From positions 1-5,876 of the forward strand of contig JALZVC010000237.1 in NCBI GenBank assembly GCA_023301205.1: a DNA stretch of 5,876 bases. The letters are read 5' to 3'. The DNA comes from Flavobacteriaceae bacterium (GTDB lineage Bacteria > Bacteroidota > Bacteroidia > Flavobacteriales > Flavobacteriaceae). The position numbers were made by a program, and so were the translations under genes. A model generated the notes under the pieces. The model was not told the origin of the DNA and ran no database searches. It was given only the letters and a program-made list of their open reading frames with translations. Of this stretch, positions 1 through 5,263 are shown one piece after another. Position 1 is the stretch's first letter. Each line of letters opens with the position of its first letter.

Positions 1-366
1 GCAAATAGCTTTAAGGATAAGATGGAAGCTACCTTTTCGTTTTTTGAAAACTATATGCATACGCCACTTTATAAAGGTGGTTGTCCCTTGCTCAATGCCG
101 CAATAGAAGTAGATGACACTAATGTAGTTTTAAGACAGCAGACCTACAATATGCTTGCACAACTAAAAGCAGCTGTTAAAAAATTGATTGAAAACGGAAT
201 TAAAAACAATCAAGTTACTCCCGAAACAGATTCAGGTTTTTATGCCACGATATTTATTGCAACACTAGAAGGCAGTATAATGATGAGTAGATTAGAACGA
301 ACACCAGATGCCATCTTAACTGGAGTAGCGCATTTAAGAACCGTAGTCGTCTCTATGTTAAAATAG
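1..366 (+). CDS. TetR/AcrR-family transcriptional repressor, C-terminal part (5' end outside window)
   Basis: The reading frame is open from base 1 to the TAG stop, giving 121 residues, so the start and the N-terminal helix-turn-helix (usually the first 50-60 residues) lie left of the window. The visible part is the all-helical ligand-binding and dimerisation domain. It carries the Gly-Gly-Cys-Pro-Leu-Leu-Asn stretch followed by an acidic Asp-Asp-Thr segment, typical of the LmrA/YxaF-like group of TetR regulators. Two amphipathic helices follow, and the protein ends with the hydrophobic helix expected at a dimer interface. Such proteins usually repress their own operon and release DNA on binding a small hydrophobic ligand. 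The hydrolase gene begins 42 nt downstream on the same strand, and the gap holds a perfect 14-bp palindrome that could be the operator. The ligand cannot be inferred. Family assignment is fairly secure; the subgroup is less so. Confidence 0.85.
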   Translation, partial: ANSFKDKMEATFSFFENYMHTPLYKGGCPLLNAAIEVDDTNVVLRQQTYNMLAQLKAAVKKLIENGIKNNQVTPETDSGFYATIFIATLEGSIMMSRLERTPDAILTGVAHLRTVVVSMLK

Positions 367-380
367 AAAACAAACACAAG

Positions 381-394
381 ATACCAATTGGTAT
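381..394. promoter_or_regulatory. Perfect 14-bp palindrome, candidate TetR operator
   Basis: ATACCAATTGGTAT is exactly self-complementary and lies 14 nt after the TetR stop codon and 14 nt before the hydrolase ATG. Its ACC-N4-GGT core resembles the GACC-type half-sites reported for several TetR-family repressors; that resemblance is general knowledge, not a search result. With a complementary-pair chance of about 0.27 per position, a palindrome this long is expected at roughly one centre in ten thousand, so finding one in a 42-nt gap is unlikely to be luck. I see no convincing Bacteroidota promoter overlapping it. It may act inside the operon, or a second copy may sit upstream of the repressor gene, outside the window. 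Confidence 0.5.
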
Positions 395-408
395 TTAAGA
401 CTGAAAAC

Positions 409-1239
409 ATGAACAACCTTATTATTAAATCATTTGGAGCCTTTATTAATATCACCGCTTTTCTGTTCCCAAAGTGGAATAAGAACAATTCTTTTAAACT
501 ATTGAGCAAAGTACAACGCGCTAGTATTTCAGAAAAAGGTAAAGCATTTTTAGACACTGCAGAACAACACTATTTTGAAGTGGATGGTCATTCATCTGTG
601 CTTCATAAATGGGGTAATGGACCTAATAAGGTGCTGTTTCTTCACGGTTGGTTGAGTAATAGCCAACGATGGTTGCCCTATCACGAGCGATTAGACCTAA
701 ACAAACATACCATGTATGCCTTAGACGCGCCTGGTCACGGGATGTCTCGAACAAATTTTCTTAATATTGAGCTATATAGACAGGCCATAAATGAAGCCTT
801 GAAGGCTATTGGGCCTATAGATACGCTTGTCTGCCACTCCTTTAGTAATACCGCTATCACCTATACGTATTTGGTAAACCCCGATATTGACGTGAAAAGA
901 TTTATACTAATGGGAGCACCATCTGGCATGGACGCTATTTTTAACTATTTTCTCGAGATGATTAATTTATCAAAGAGCGCCATAAAAATACTAGATGGTA
1001 AAATTAACGAAATACTAAAAATACCCCATAGCGAAATATTAATACAAAATTTTTTAGATAAAGCACCACAGCCTAAACTTGTAATTCACGACGTCAATGA
1101 TAGCATTACGCCTTTTGCGCCTATTAAAGCCGCCATTGAAAATAATGCTAGTATAGAAACCTTAATCACCACTGGATTAAAACACGATTTAAAAGGCGAT
1201 GAAGTTTATGACCGGGTGCACGCATTTATTAATGAGTAA
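409..1239 (+). CDS. Alpha/beta-fold hydrolase (esterase/lipase-like)
   Basis: A 276-residue cytoplasmic serine hydrolase. The ATG at 409 is preferred over the in-frame TTG at 388, because that TTG lies inside the palindrome and adds only seven residues with no family character. Visible landmarks: the oxyanion-hole His-Gly-Trp at residues 79-81 after a hydrophobic strand, Asp-Ala-Pro-Gly-His-Gly at 106-111, the nucleophile Ser144 in Cys-His-Ser-Phe-Ser, the acid Asp231 in His-Asp-Val-Asn-Asp, and the base His259. All three triad members are in the expected order, with a cap region at roughly 172-215. The nucleophile elbow departs from the usual Gly-x-Ser-x-Gly: both glycines are replaced (Cys142, Ser146). 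There is no signal peptide. It follows the TetR gene by 42 nt and precedes the thioesterase by 27 nt, so co-transcription is likely. Substrate unknown; an ester or acyl substrate related to the repressor's ligand is an inference. Confidence 0.88.
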   Translation: MNNLIIKSFGAFINITAFLFPKWNKNNSFKLLSKVQRASISEKGKAFLDTAEQHYFEVDGHSSVLHKWGNGPNKVLFLHGWLSNSQRWLPYHERLDLNKHTMYALDAPGHGMSRTNFLNIELYRQAINEALKAIGPIDTLVCHSFSNTAITYTYLVNPDIDVKRFILMGAPSGMDAIFNYFLEMINLSKSAIKILDGKINEILKIPHSEILIQNFLDKAPQPKLVIHDVNDSITPFAPIKAAIENNASIETLITTGLKHDLKGDEVYDRVHAFINE

Positions 1240-1266
1240 AATTATATTTTTGAAAAAAACCAAGGT

Positions 1267-1740
1267 ATGTATTTAAAAGAATTTGAAATTAGATGGAATG
1301 ACATAGACGCAAACAGACACTTAGCAAACAGCGCTTATATAAATTACATGAGCCACACCCGCCTTAGTTTTATGCTAGAAAACGGTTTTGGGCAGGCAAA
1401 AATGGTAGAACATAATATTGGTCCCGTAGTATTTTACGAGCATATGTTTTATTTTAAAGAAGCTTTTCCTGGTAAACCATTACGCGTTAGTCTGCAGTTA
1501 AAAGGTTTAAGTGAAGATGGTCAATACTTCTCATTTTTACATAACTTTTATGACCATAAGGGACGCAATATCGCGCGATGCGAAATGATGGGTGGCTGGA
1601 TAGATCTTAAAAAAAGAAGTTTACGAGCTTTACCTCAAGAACTCTATGATAATCTTGACAGTCTGGACAGAACAGATGACTTTTATGTAATCACAAAAGA
1701 GCATACCAGAAGACACGGTGAGTTACCGCAGAATTTGTAA
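1267..1740 (+). CDS. Acyl-CoA thioesterase, hotdog fold (4HBT / YbgC-FadM type)
   Basis: A 157-residue protein of the usual length for a single-hotdog thioesterase, which hydrolyses acyl-CoA to free acid and CoA, normally as a tetramer in the cytoplasm. The N-terminus has the family signature: Arg9-Trp10-x-Asp12-x-Asp14, then His18, Asn21 and Tyr24, matching the R-W-x-D-x-D-x-x-x-H-x-x-N-x-x-Y pattern. Asp14 aligns with the catalytic aspartate of the 4-hydroxybenzoyl-CoA thioesterase group. The alternating hydrophobic strands at about 50-115 are the rest of the sheet around the long helix. The start follows a 27-nt gap after the hydrolase and has no clear Shine-Dalgarno sequence, as is usual in this phylum. 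With the hydrolase and TetR gene upstream it makes a small hydrolytic operon. Chain-length preference cannot be read from the sequence. Confidence 0.88.
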   Translation: MYLKEFEIRWNDIDANRHLANSAYINYMSHTRLSFMLENGFGQAKMVEHNIGPVVFYEHMFYFKEAFPGKPLRVSLQLKGLSEDGQYFSFLHNFYDHKGRNIARCEMMGGWIDLKKRSLRALPQELYDNLDSLDRTDDFYVITKEHTRRHGELPQNL

Positions 1741-1745
1741 TGCCC

Positions 1746-1776
1746 TTCGATACAATTCTATATTAAAATGACTTTG
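1746..1776 (+). promoter_or_regulatory. Possible Bacteroidota-type promoter upstream of the rod element
   Basis: TTCG at 1746-1749, a 19-nt spacer, and TGACTTTG at 1769-1776 resemble the phylum's TTTG-N19-TAnnTTTG consensus with one mismatch in each box. Transcription would begin roughly at 1783-1790, which coincides with the left end of the rod-forming segment at 1788. The -7 box lies in the loop and stem edge of the hairpin at 1759-1789. Short motifs of this kind arise by chance in AT-rich DNA, so the support is mainly positional. Confidence 0.3.
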
Positions 1777-1789
1777 CCATTTTAATATA
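1759..1789. terminator. AT-rich 12-bp hairpin just after the thioesterase gene
   Basis: Bases 1759-1770 are the exact reverse complement of 1778-1789, giving a 12-bp perfect stem with a 7-nt loop that begins 18 nt after the thioesterase stop. Only one pair of the stem is G-C and no T-run follows on either strand, so it is a weak intrinsic terminator at best. It could instead stabilise the mRNA 3' end. Its last two bases are shared with the left arm of the neighbouring long inverted repeat, and the possible promoter -7 box overlaps it. Confidence 0.4.
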
Positions 1790-1942
1790 AAATCACTCAG
1801 GGGCCTGTGATAGTTAGGTTTCATTTAATAATCTTATTGTTTTAATACTATTGCAAAACTAATGTGTATGAGGTGTTTAACACCTTAACAGAGCCCAAAA
1901 TTTCAATAATACTTAACAATCAAAGGTTCCTGAGTGATTTTA
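1788..1942 (+). ncRNA. Candidate small structured RNA: 155-nt rod-forming inverted repeat
   Basis: Positions 1788-1819 pair with 1911-1942 in one continuous register (pair coordinates sum to 3730): 27 Watson-Crick pairs, three G.U pairs (1802, 1803, 1817) and two mismatches (1807, 1812), with no bulges. The outer 14 pairs are perfect. Inside lies about 90 nt of AT-rich, weakly pairable sequence with a short palindrome at 1871-1885. The three G.U pairs hold only for plus-strand RNA; on the minus strand they are C.A. A possible promoter ends near 1776 and a strong terminator hairpin begins at 1938. A long closing stem with a large open centre at this length is reminiscent of 6S RNA, and a 6S-type RNA (known in Flavobacteria) is one candidate. 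A MITE-like element with terminal inverted repeats is the main alternative. No coding potential was seen. Confidence 0.4.
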
Positions 1943-1984
1943 AAAGGGGGTTAAAAAACTATGTTTTTTAACCCCCTTTTAAAA
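1938..1984. terminator. Strong bidirectional intrinsic terminator between convergent genes
   Basis: Bases 1938-1959 pair perfectly with 1963-1984: a 22-bp stem containing a G5/C5 block and A6/T6 block, closed by a 3-nt TAT loop. Read on either strand, the C-tract is followed by TTTT, so it can stop transcription from both sides. It lies between the plus-strand thioesterase block and the minus-strand block, and includes the TAA stop of the SnoaL-like gene (1979-1981). Its outer five bases on the left (1938-1942) are also the end of the rod element's right arm, so the two structures exclude each other there. Confidence 0.88.
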
Positions 1985-2299
1985 TTGTACCGAAGGACTA
2001 CTTTGCTTGTGTGTAATATCCATTTCATGACGCACAGAAAACCAGTTATCTGCCACAGTAGGGGCACTTGTTTTTGTAGCATGCACTTCAAGGTTTGCTT
2101 CCCACCATTCCCCTTTTTTAGCGACTTCTTGCATTCCGCGAGCTACTTGATTCTCGCTTCCTTCCATTTCTATGCTTATAATATCCTGGCTATATAACTG
2201 CTCGTAACATTTGTGCTCTTCGTTAGCATTACACCATTTCACTAAATTTTCTGCTATTTCTTTTGTTTTCGTGATTGCTGTTTTTGAAACTTGAAGCAT
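1979..2299 (-). CDS. SnoaL-like / NTF2-fold protein, C-terminally shortened
   Basis: A 106-residue protein resembling small SnoaL-like proteins of the NTF2 fold: an N-terminal helix (about 8-25, Ile-Ala-Glu-Asn-Leu-Val), the Leu-Tyr-Ser-Gln-Asp-Ile-Ile-Ser-Ile-Glu segment (35-44), a Gly-x-x-x-Val-x-x-Lys-Gly helix (54-63), and strands ending at Met-Asp-Ile-Thr-His-Lys (about 93-98). Relatives normally continue here with two more strands (a Glu-x-x-x-Tyr-x-Val-x-Asp-Gly-Lys-Ile type ending); this protein stops after an eight-residue tail, with the stop codon inside the terminator stem. About 20-25 residues of the fold seem missing. No trace of them appears in the other frames downstream, so a simple frameshift does not explain it. 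It may be a decayed gene or a genuinely short variant. It follows the transglutaminase-like gene by 31 nt on the same strand. NTF2-fold function is diverse; none can be assigned. Confidence 0.7.
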   Translation of the reverse strand: MLQVSKTAITKTKEIAENLVKWCNANEEHKCYEQLYSQDIISIEMEGSENQVARGMQEVAKKGEWWEANLEVHATKTSAPTVADNWFSVRHEMDITHKQSSPSVQF

Positions 2300-2330
2300 T
2301 AAAGATACTTAAATTAAAAATATAATTAGC

Positions 2331-2903
2331 TCAATAAGAGTTACTTAAAGACAAAATACATTGTTCGCGTACTTCCCATATTTCATCAAATCCTGCAGAA
2401 ATTCCTTCAGAAATGCGCCAGTCTTCAATATACTGTTTATGAAAATTCACTTTCCAATCGCTTACTTGGCTGGGTGCTATTTCTATTTCTTTTAAAATAT
2501 CGTTTTCTATTTTACGTATCGAAGAAGTTGGACCTGTATAATCTTTTCGTGCTCCTTTTACTTCGAGATAGCAATGCGCTTCTGGAATATAAGAAAAACC
2601 ACTTTTTGTAATATGATTCCCTATCCCTGGTGTGTTTTCTTGGGTCATTTTATAAATTCCTAAAATGAGTTTTACCTTGGGTATTTTGTTTTCATCAACC
2701 AAGGCCTTGAGAAAAGCGTGTTTACTACTACAAGTGCCTTTACCTTCTGAAATTACTAGACTTAAATCTATTCTATTTGTGTTTCTGCCGTAAGGAAGTT
2801 TTGCAATATATTTTACTGATTCATCCCAAGTGGTAATGCCTTTTTTAAGTAACAACCCACTTAACATTTCTGAAGTTGCCCACAAGACTTTTGTATCATT
2901 CAT
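2331..2903 (-). CDS. Transglutaminase-like (papain-fold) protein
   Basis: A 190-residue protein without signal peptide or membrane segment, so probably cytoplasmic. The core matches the transglutaminase-like superfamily. Glu53-Gly-Lys-Gly-Thr-Cys58-Ser-Ser-Lys-His-Ala-Phe-Leu begins the catalytic helix, a Lys-Ile-Pro / Val-Lys-Leu-Ile-Leu-Gly strand follows at 73-82, then His110 in Glu-Ala-His-Cys-Tyr-Leu-Glu-Val and Asp121 in Arg-Lys-Asp-Tyr-Thr. Cys58, His110 and Asp121 therefore form a complete putative triad. Prokaryotic members are usually proteases or amide-cleaving enzymes, sometimes peptide cross-linkers; the substrate here is unknown. The ATG at 2903 lies only 6 nt after the stop of the EamA transporter gene, which argues for translational coupling. 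The tail (about 130-190) is helical and not recognised. Superfamily call is fairly firm; activity is inference. Confidence 0.72.
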   Translation of the reverse strand: MNDTKVLWATSEMLSGLLLKKGITTWDESVKYIAKLPYGRNTNRIDLSLVISEGKGTCSSKHAFLKALVDENKIPKVKLILGIYKMTQENTPGIGNHITKSGFSYIPEAHCYLEVKGARKDYTGPTSSIRKIENDILKEIEIAPSQVSDWKVNFHKQYIEDWRISEGISAGFDEIWEVREQCILSLSNSY

Positions 2904-2909
2904 TAGGTA

Positions 2910-3803
2910 CTACTCTTTTATTGGCTTCTTTTTAGTCGTCAAATACACTCCTGTAAAAATGAGCGCCGCAGACACAACACGAAGCGTTGTTAATTGGTCT
3001 GACCCAGTGATAATGGCAAAAAACGCCGCAATTAAAGGCTGTATATACATAAAAACACCTATCACAGAAGGACTCAATTGCTTGAGTGCATAAATATTAA
3101 AAAGATAGGTAAGCACAGTAGTCCCAACGACCACAAAAGCAAGTTTCCAGATTTCGTTAAAGCCAAGAACGGACCACTCGACTGTTGCAAATTGTGACCA
3201 ACCTATAGGGATATTTATCACAAAAGCGATCAAGAACAAAAATTTCATTAAGGTAATCGAACTATATTTTTCCACTAACTTTTTCACAAATATGAGGTAG
3301 CACGCATACGATGTTGCATTGATAATAAACAGAAAATTCCCTAGAGGAATGTTAGGTGCATTTATCTGTGTTTTAGGACCAAAAAGGATGAGCAGCAAGG
3401 CGCCTCCTAGTCCGAGTGTGATGCCTATCCCTTTTAGTAAGGTGATGCGTTCACTTAGTATTAAGGCAGACAAAATAAGCAGTAACACTGGAGCAATGGT
3501 AATAACTACGCTACTATTTATAGGGGTTGACAACTCTAAGCCTTTAAAAAACATATTCATGTTGAGCACCATACCAAATATGGCACTTAACACTAATCGC
3601 CCCCAATCTTCACGCGCTATTTTCTCTTTTTGATAAAATAGACTAATGATCCAAAATATGATTGCCGCACCAGAAACTCGCAATAAAATAAAGCCGTAAG
3701 GCTCAATAACAACTGGCATCAATCCCTTAGCAATCGTATGGTTAACACCATAAATAAAACTAGCAGCAAAAGCTGCAATGAAGGCAAGAATTCTTGGGTT
3801 CAT
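2910..3803 (-). CDS. EamA-family (DMT superfamily) inner-membrane transporter
   Basis: A 297-residue, very hydrophobic protein of standard length for a ten-helix drug/metabolite transporter made of two EamA repeats (about 6-142 and 155-290). Helices are readable near 5-24, 34-56, 69-84, 93-115, 121-141, 153-172, 183-202, 219-240, 244-266 and 272-290, followed by a Lys-rich cytoplasmic tail. Repeat 1 has the conserved Pro105 and the Ser-Glu118-Arg that normally start its fifth helix. Repeat 2 keeps the Pro256 equivalent but has Gly-Ser-Asp-Gln (267-270) where a glutamate is usual. Members export amino acids, nucleosides or other small metabolites; the substrate cannot be predicted. The gene starts 17 nt after the ArsC-like gene and ends 6 nt before the transglutaminase-like gene, so it sits inside an operon. 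Confidence 0.9.
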   Translation of the reverse strand: MNPRILAFIAAFAASFIYGVNHTIAKGLMPVVIEPYGFILLRVSGAAIIFWIISLFYQKEKIAREDWGRLVLSAIFGMVLNMNMFFKGLELSTPINSSVVITIAPVLLLILSALILSERITLLKGIGITLGLGGALLLILFGPKTQINAPNIPLGNFLFIINATSYACYLIFVKKLVEKYSSITLMKFLFLIAFVINIPIGWSQFATVEWSVLGFNEIWKLAFVVVGTTVLTYLFNIYALKQLSPSVIGVFMYIQPLIAAFFAIITGSDQLTTLRVVSAALIFTGVYLTTKKKPIKE

Positions 3804-3820
3804 ATTAAAATTTGCACGTA

Positions 3821-4174
3821 TTAACTATGTATTTGTTCTTTTGCTTCCGCAACTGTTTTACTGCTATTCCCTATAAAAATCGTATAGTTATTTATAATTA
3901 CTGGGCGTTTTAAAAAGGTATAATGTTCAAGTATAAATCCCTTATAATCCTCCTCGGTAAGTTGTTCATTCTTTAAATTTCGTTCTTTATACAATTTAGC
4001 GCGTTTGCTAAACAAAGCTTCATAACTCCCAGAAAGACTTTTCATTTCTTCCAGCTGCTTTACGGTAATCTCTTCACTTTTTATTTCTTGAAGCTCAAAA
4101 CTTGCTGGTAAATCAAGTGTTTTTATGATTCTCTTACACGTATCACAAGTCTTTAAATAATATACTTTTTGCAT
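3821..4174 (-). CDS. ArsC/Spx-family thioredoxin-fold protein
   Basis: A 117-residue protein of the arsenate reductase-related family (ArsC, YffB, Spx), close to the usual 115-120 residues. The N-terminal strand leads to Cys10-Asp-Thr-Cys13, a CxxC redox pair as in Spx-like members. Further family marks are Phe55-Ser-Lys-Arg-Ala-Lys-Leu-Tyr-Lys at 55-63, in the place of the family's N-x-R-x-x-x-Y-K motif, and Leu88-Lys-Arg90-Pro91-Val-Ile, the conserved Arg-Pro-(Ile/Val) near the active site. The protein could be a glutaredoxin-like reductase or a regulator. No arsenic-resistance genes lie nearby, so true arsenate reduction is doubtful. It is 44 nt downstream of the lipoprotein gene and 17 nt upstream of the EamA transporter gene on the same strand. 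Confidence 0.85.
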   Translation of the reverse strand: MQKVYYLKTCDTCKRIIKTLDLPASFELQEIKSEEITVKQLEEMKSLSGSYEALFSKRAKLYKERNLKNEQLTEEDYKGFILEHYTFLKRPVIINNYTIFIGNSSKTVAEAKEQIHS

Positions 4175-4218
4175 CGTTTCTCTGTTTTCTGAAATATTAA
4201 ATCTTTATAAAGTAGTAA

Positions 4219-4989
4219 TTATTCTTTTTCGCTTAATGAATAATTTAAAAACGGCGCGGCTTCTTCTAAAGACAACTCAATATCTATAGGGCCATCTGCA
4301 TAACTCGCTATTTCATATTGATTATAATGAATAATCAATTTTCCTTTTTCAAACCCTATATTATCTGGAAAATGGAATTTATCATTCTCAAACCAGAATC
4401 GTTCAGCATTTAAACTTTCATTATTACTGATCTCAAAATCTTTACGCAATTGCTGTTCTGCTAGTATTGCTAGGCCTTCTTTATCTTTTACTATTTGGTC
4501 AAGTTTTAGAATTTCGCCAGTTTCAATATTAAAATTTAGATACTCAATGCTGCCATATCCGTGCGCTCCTCCTATATAAGTATATTGATGTAAGGCAATC
4601 GTCGCAAACTCAGCACACCTAAACGTTTCTTCTACAGCAATGGAAGCCTCATATTCATTAATATCTGGAAACTCACTAGTATCTCTCCAGTAGTCTTCAA
4701 CAAACTGTTCCATTGCTTCTTGCGTTGTTAGCGCCGTTGGGGCAACTTCTGGGTCTCCTAGATATAAGGATTTGATTATATACTGGTCTATATTGTTATT
4801 TATTGGTGTGGTAACCTCATCTTCCCCAGTATACTTGATATACTCTACTATTAATTGCGGACAAGGTTTGTCTTTGCACTCTGCTATTGCGTTTTGGTCT
4901 AAGGTTTGTTTTTCTATGACTAATGGCGCATCACTGCAACCAATAAAAAAGACAAAAACGATTAAAACATAAAATACTCTATCTATCAT
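4219..4989 (-). CDS. DUF3298-domain lipoprotein
   Basis: A 256-residue exported protein. Residues 1-17 form a short signal peptide (Arg4 then a Val/Phe/Ile-rich core) ending in Phe-Ile-Gly-Cys18, a usable lipobox with an atypical Phe at -3. Ser-Asp follows the lipid cysteine, reminiscent of the lipoprotein surface-export signals described in Bacteroidota, though the rest (Ala-Pro) is less acidic than in known examples. The middle part (about 45-135) resembles a DUF4163-like region; Cys38 and Cys43 are close enough to form a disulfide. The C-terminal half fits DUF3298: Gly-Gly-Ala-His-Gly at 140-144, the Asn-Phe-Asn-Ile-Glu-Thr-Gly strand at 152-158, and Tyr-Asn-x-Tyr-Glu-Ile-Ala-x-Tyr-Ala-x-Gly-Pro at 222-234. 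DUF3298 also occurs in the RsiV anti-sigma factor, but no sigma-binding part is present. Role unknown, likely envelope-associated. No clear promoter was found upstream. Confidence 0.85.
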   Translation of the reverse strand: MIDRVFYVLIVFVFFIGCSDAPLVIEKQTLDQNAIAECKDKPCPQLIVEYIKYTGEDEVTTPINNNIDQYIIKSLYLGDPEVAPTALTTQEAMEQFVEDYWRDTSEFPDINEYEASIAVEETFRCAEFATIALHQYTYIGGAHGYGSIEYLNFNIETGEILKLDQIVKDKEGLAILAEQQLRKDFEISNNESLNAERFWFENDKFHFPDNIGFEKGKLIIHYNQYEIASYADGPIDIELSLEEAAPFLNYSLSEKE

Positions 4990-5158
4990 TTTGTAAAATT
5001 ACGACAGTTTTTTGTATTATTGGACGGATTAACATAAGACCGTTCGCTCCGCTCTCTAAAGGACTCTAGACAGTATAATATTAGTTTGAAAATAGTTAAA
5101 CTTCATGGTACCTTTAGTCATTATAAGTAGCATTAAAAACGCTAGATTATTAATGTAT

Positions 5159-5189
5159 TTTGTCTTGATTCCTGGCTCAAGTAGTTTAG
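5159..5189 (+). promoter_or_regulatory. Candidate promoter of the cystathionine gamma-synthase/lyase gene
   Basis: TTTG at 5159-5162, a 19-nt spacer and TAGTTTAG at 5182-5189 fit the Bacteroidota housekeeping consensus TTTG-N19-TAnnTTTG with a single mismatch in the -7 box. Transcription would begin around 5195, giving a leader of roughly 75 nt before the ATG at 5272. This is the best-matching promoter I found in the window, but it rests on short motifs alone. Confidence 0.4.
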
Positions 5190-5249
5190 ACTTGTCAAAA
5201 CGGTCTTGGGTCAAATCTAATAGTAATATGAAATTAACTTAATACCTTA

Positions 5250-5263
5250 CCCGTCTTCACGGG
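5250..5263 (+). promoter_or_regulatory. Small leader hairpin 8 nt upstream of the PLP-enzyme start
   Basis: CCCGT at 5250-5254 pairs with ACGGG at 5259-5263 around a CTTC tetraloop. The stem is GC-rich against an AT-rich background and ends 8 nt before the start codon, where it could limit ribosome access. No T-run follows, so it is not a terminator. Regulatory function is only an inference from position. Confidence 0.3.

Noticed and set aside
388..408. Upstream TTG start for the alpha/beta hydrolase
   Set aside because: The TTG falls within the palindrome and adds only seven residues without family similarity; the ATG at 409 is the simpler start.
1788..1942. Simple transposon-derived MITE as the first-choice explanation of the inverted repeat
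   Set aside because: No clear target-site duplication is visible at the ends, and the wobble pairs favour a plus-strand RNA. It remains the main alternative until copy number is known.
3821..4174. Genuine arsenate reductase in an ars operon
   Set aside because: The CxxC motif fits Spx/YffB-like members, and no arsenite exporter or ArsR regulator is nearby.
5167..5217. Foldback in the divergent intergenic region considered as a riboswitch
   Set aside because: The pairing (4 + 9 pairs with a 2-nt bulge) overlaps the candidate promoter, so most of the left arm would not be transcribed, and it matches no riboswitch pattern that I know.
5212..5219. Perfect minus-strand TAnnTTTG box as promoter of the DUF3298 lipoprotein gene
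   Set aside because: No TTTG-like box lies at the proper distance upstream, and the resulting leader would exceed 200 nt. It is left as a note, not a feature.
5105..5242. Plus-strand small ORF of 45 codons in the leader of the PLP-enzyme gene
   Set aside because: It has an ATG and a stop, but no recognisable domain or ribosome-binding site. It would start upstream of the best promoter candidate, and ORFs of this size are common by chance.
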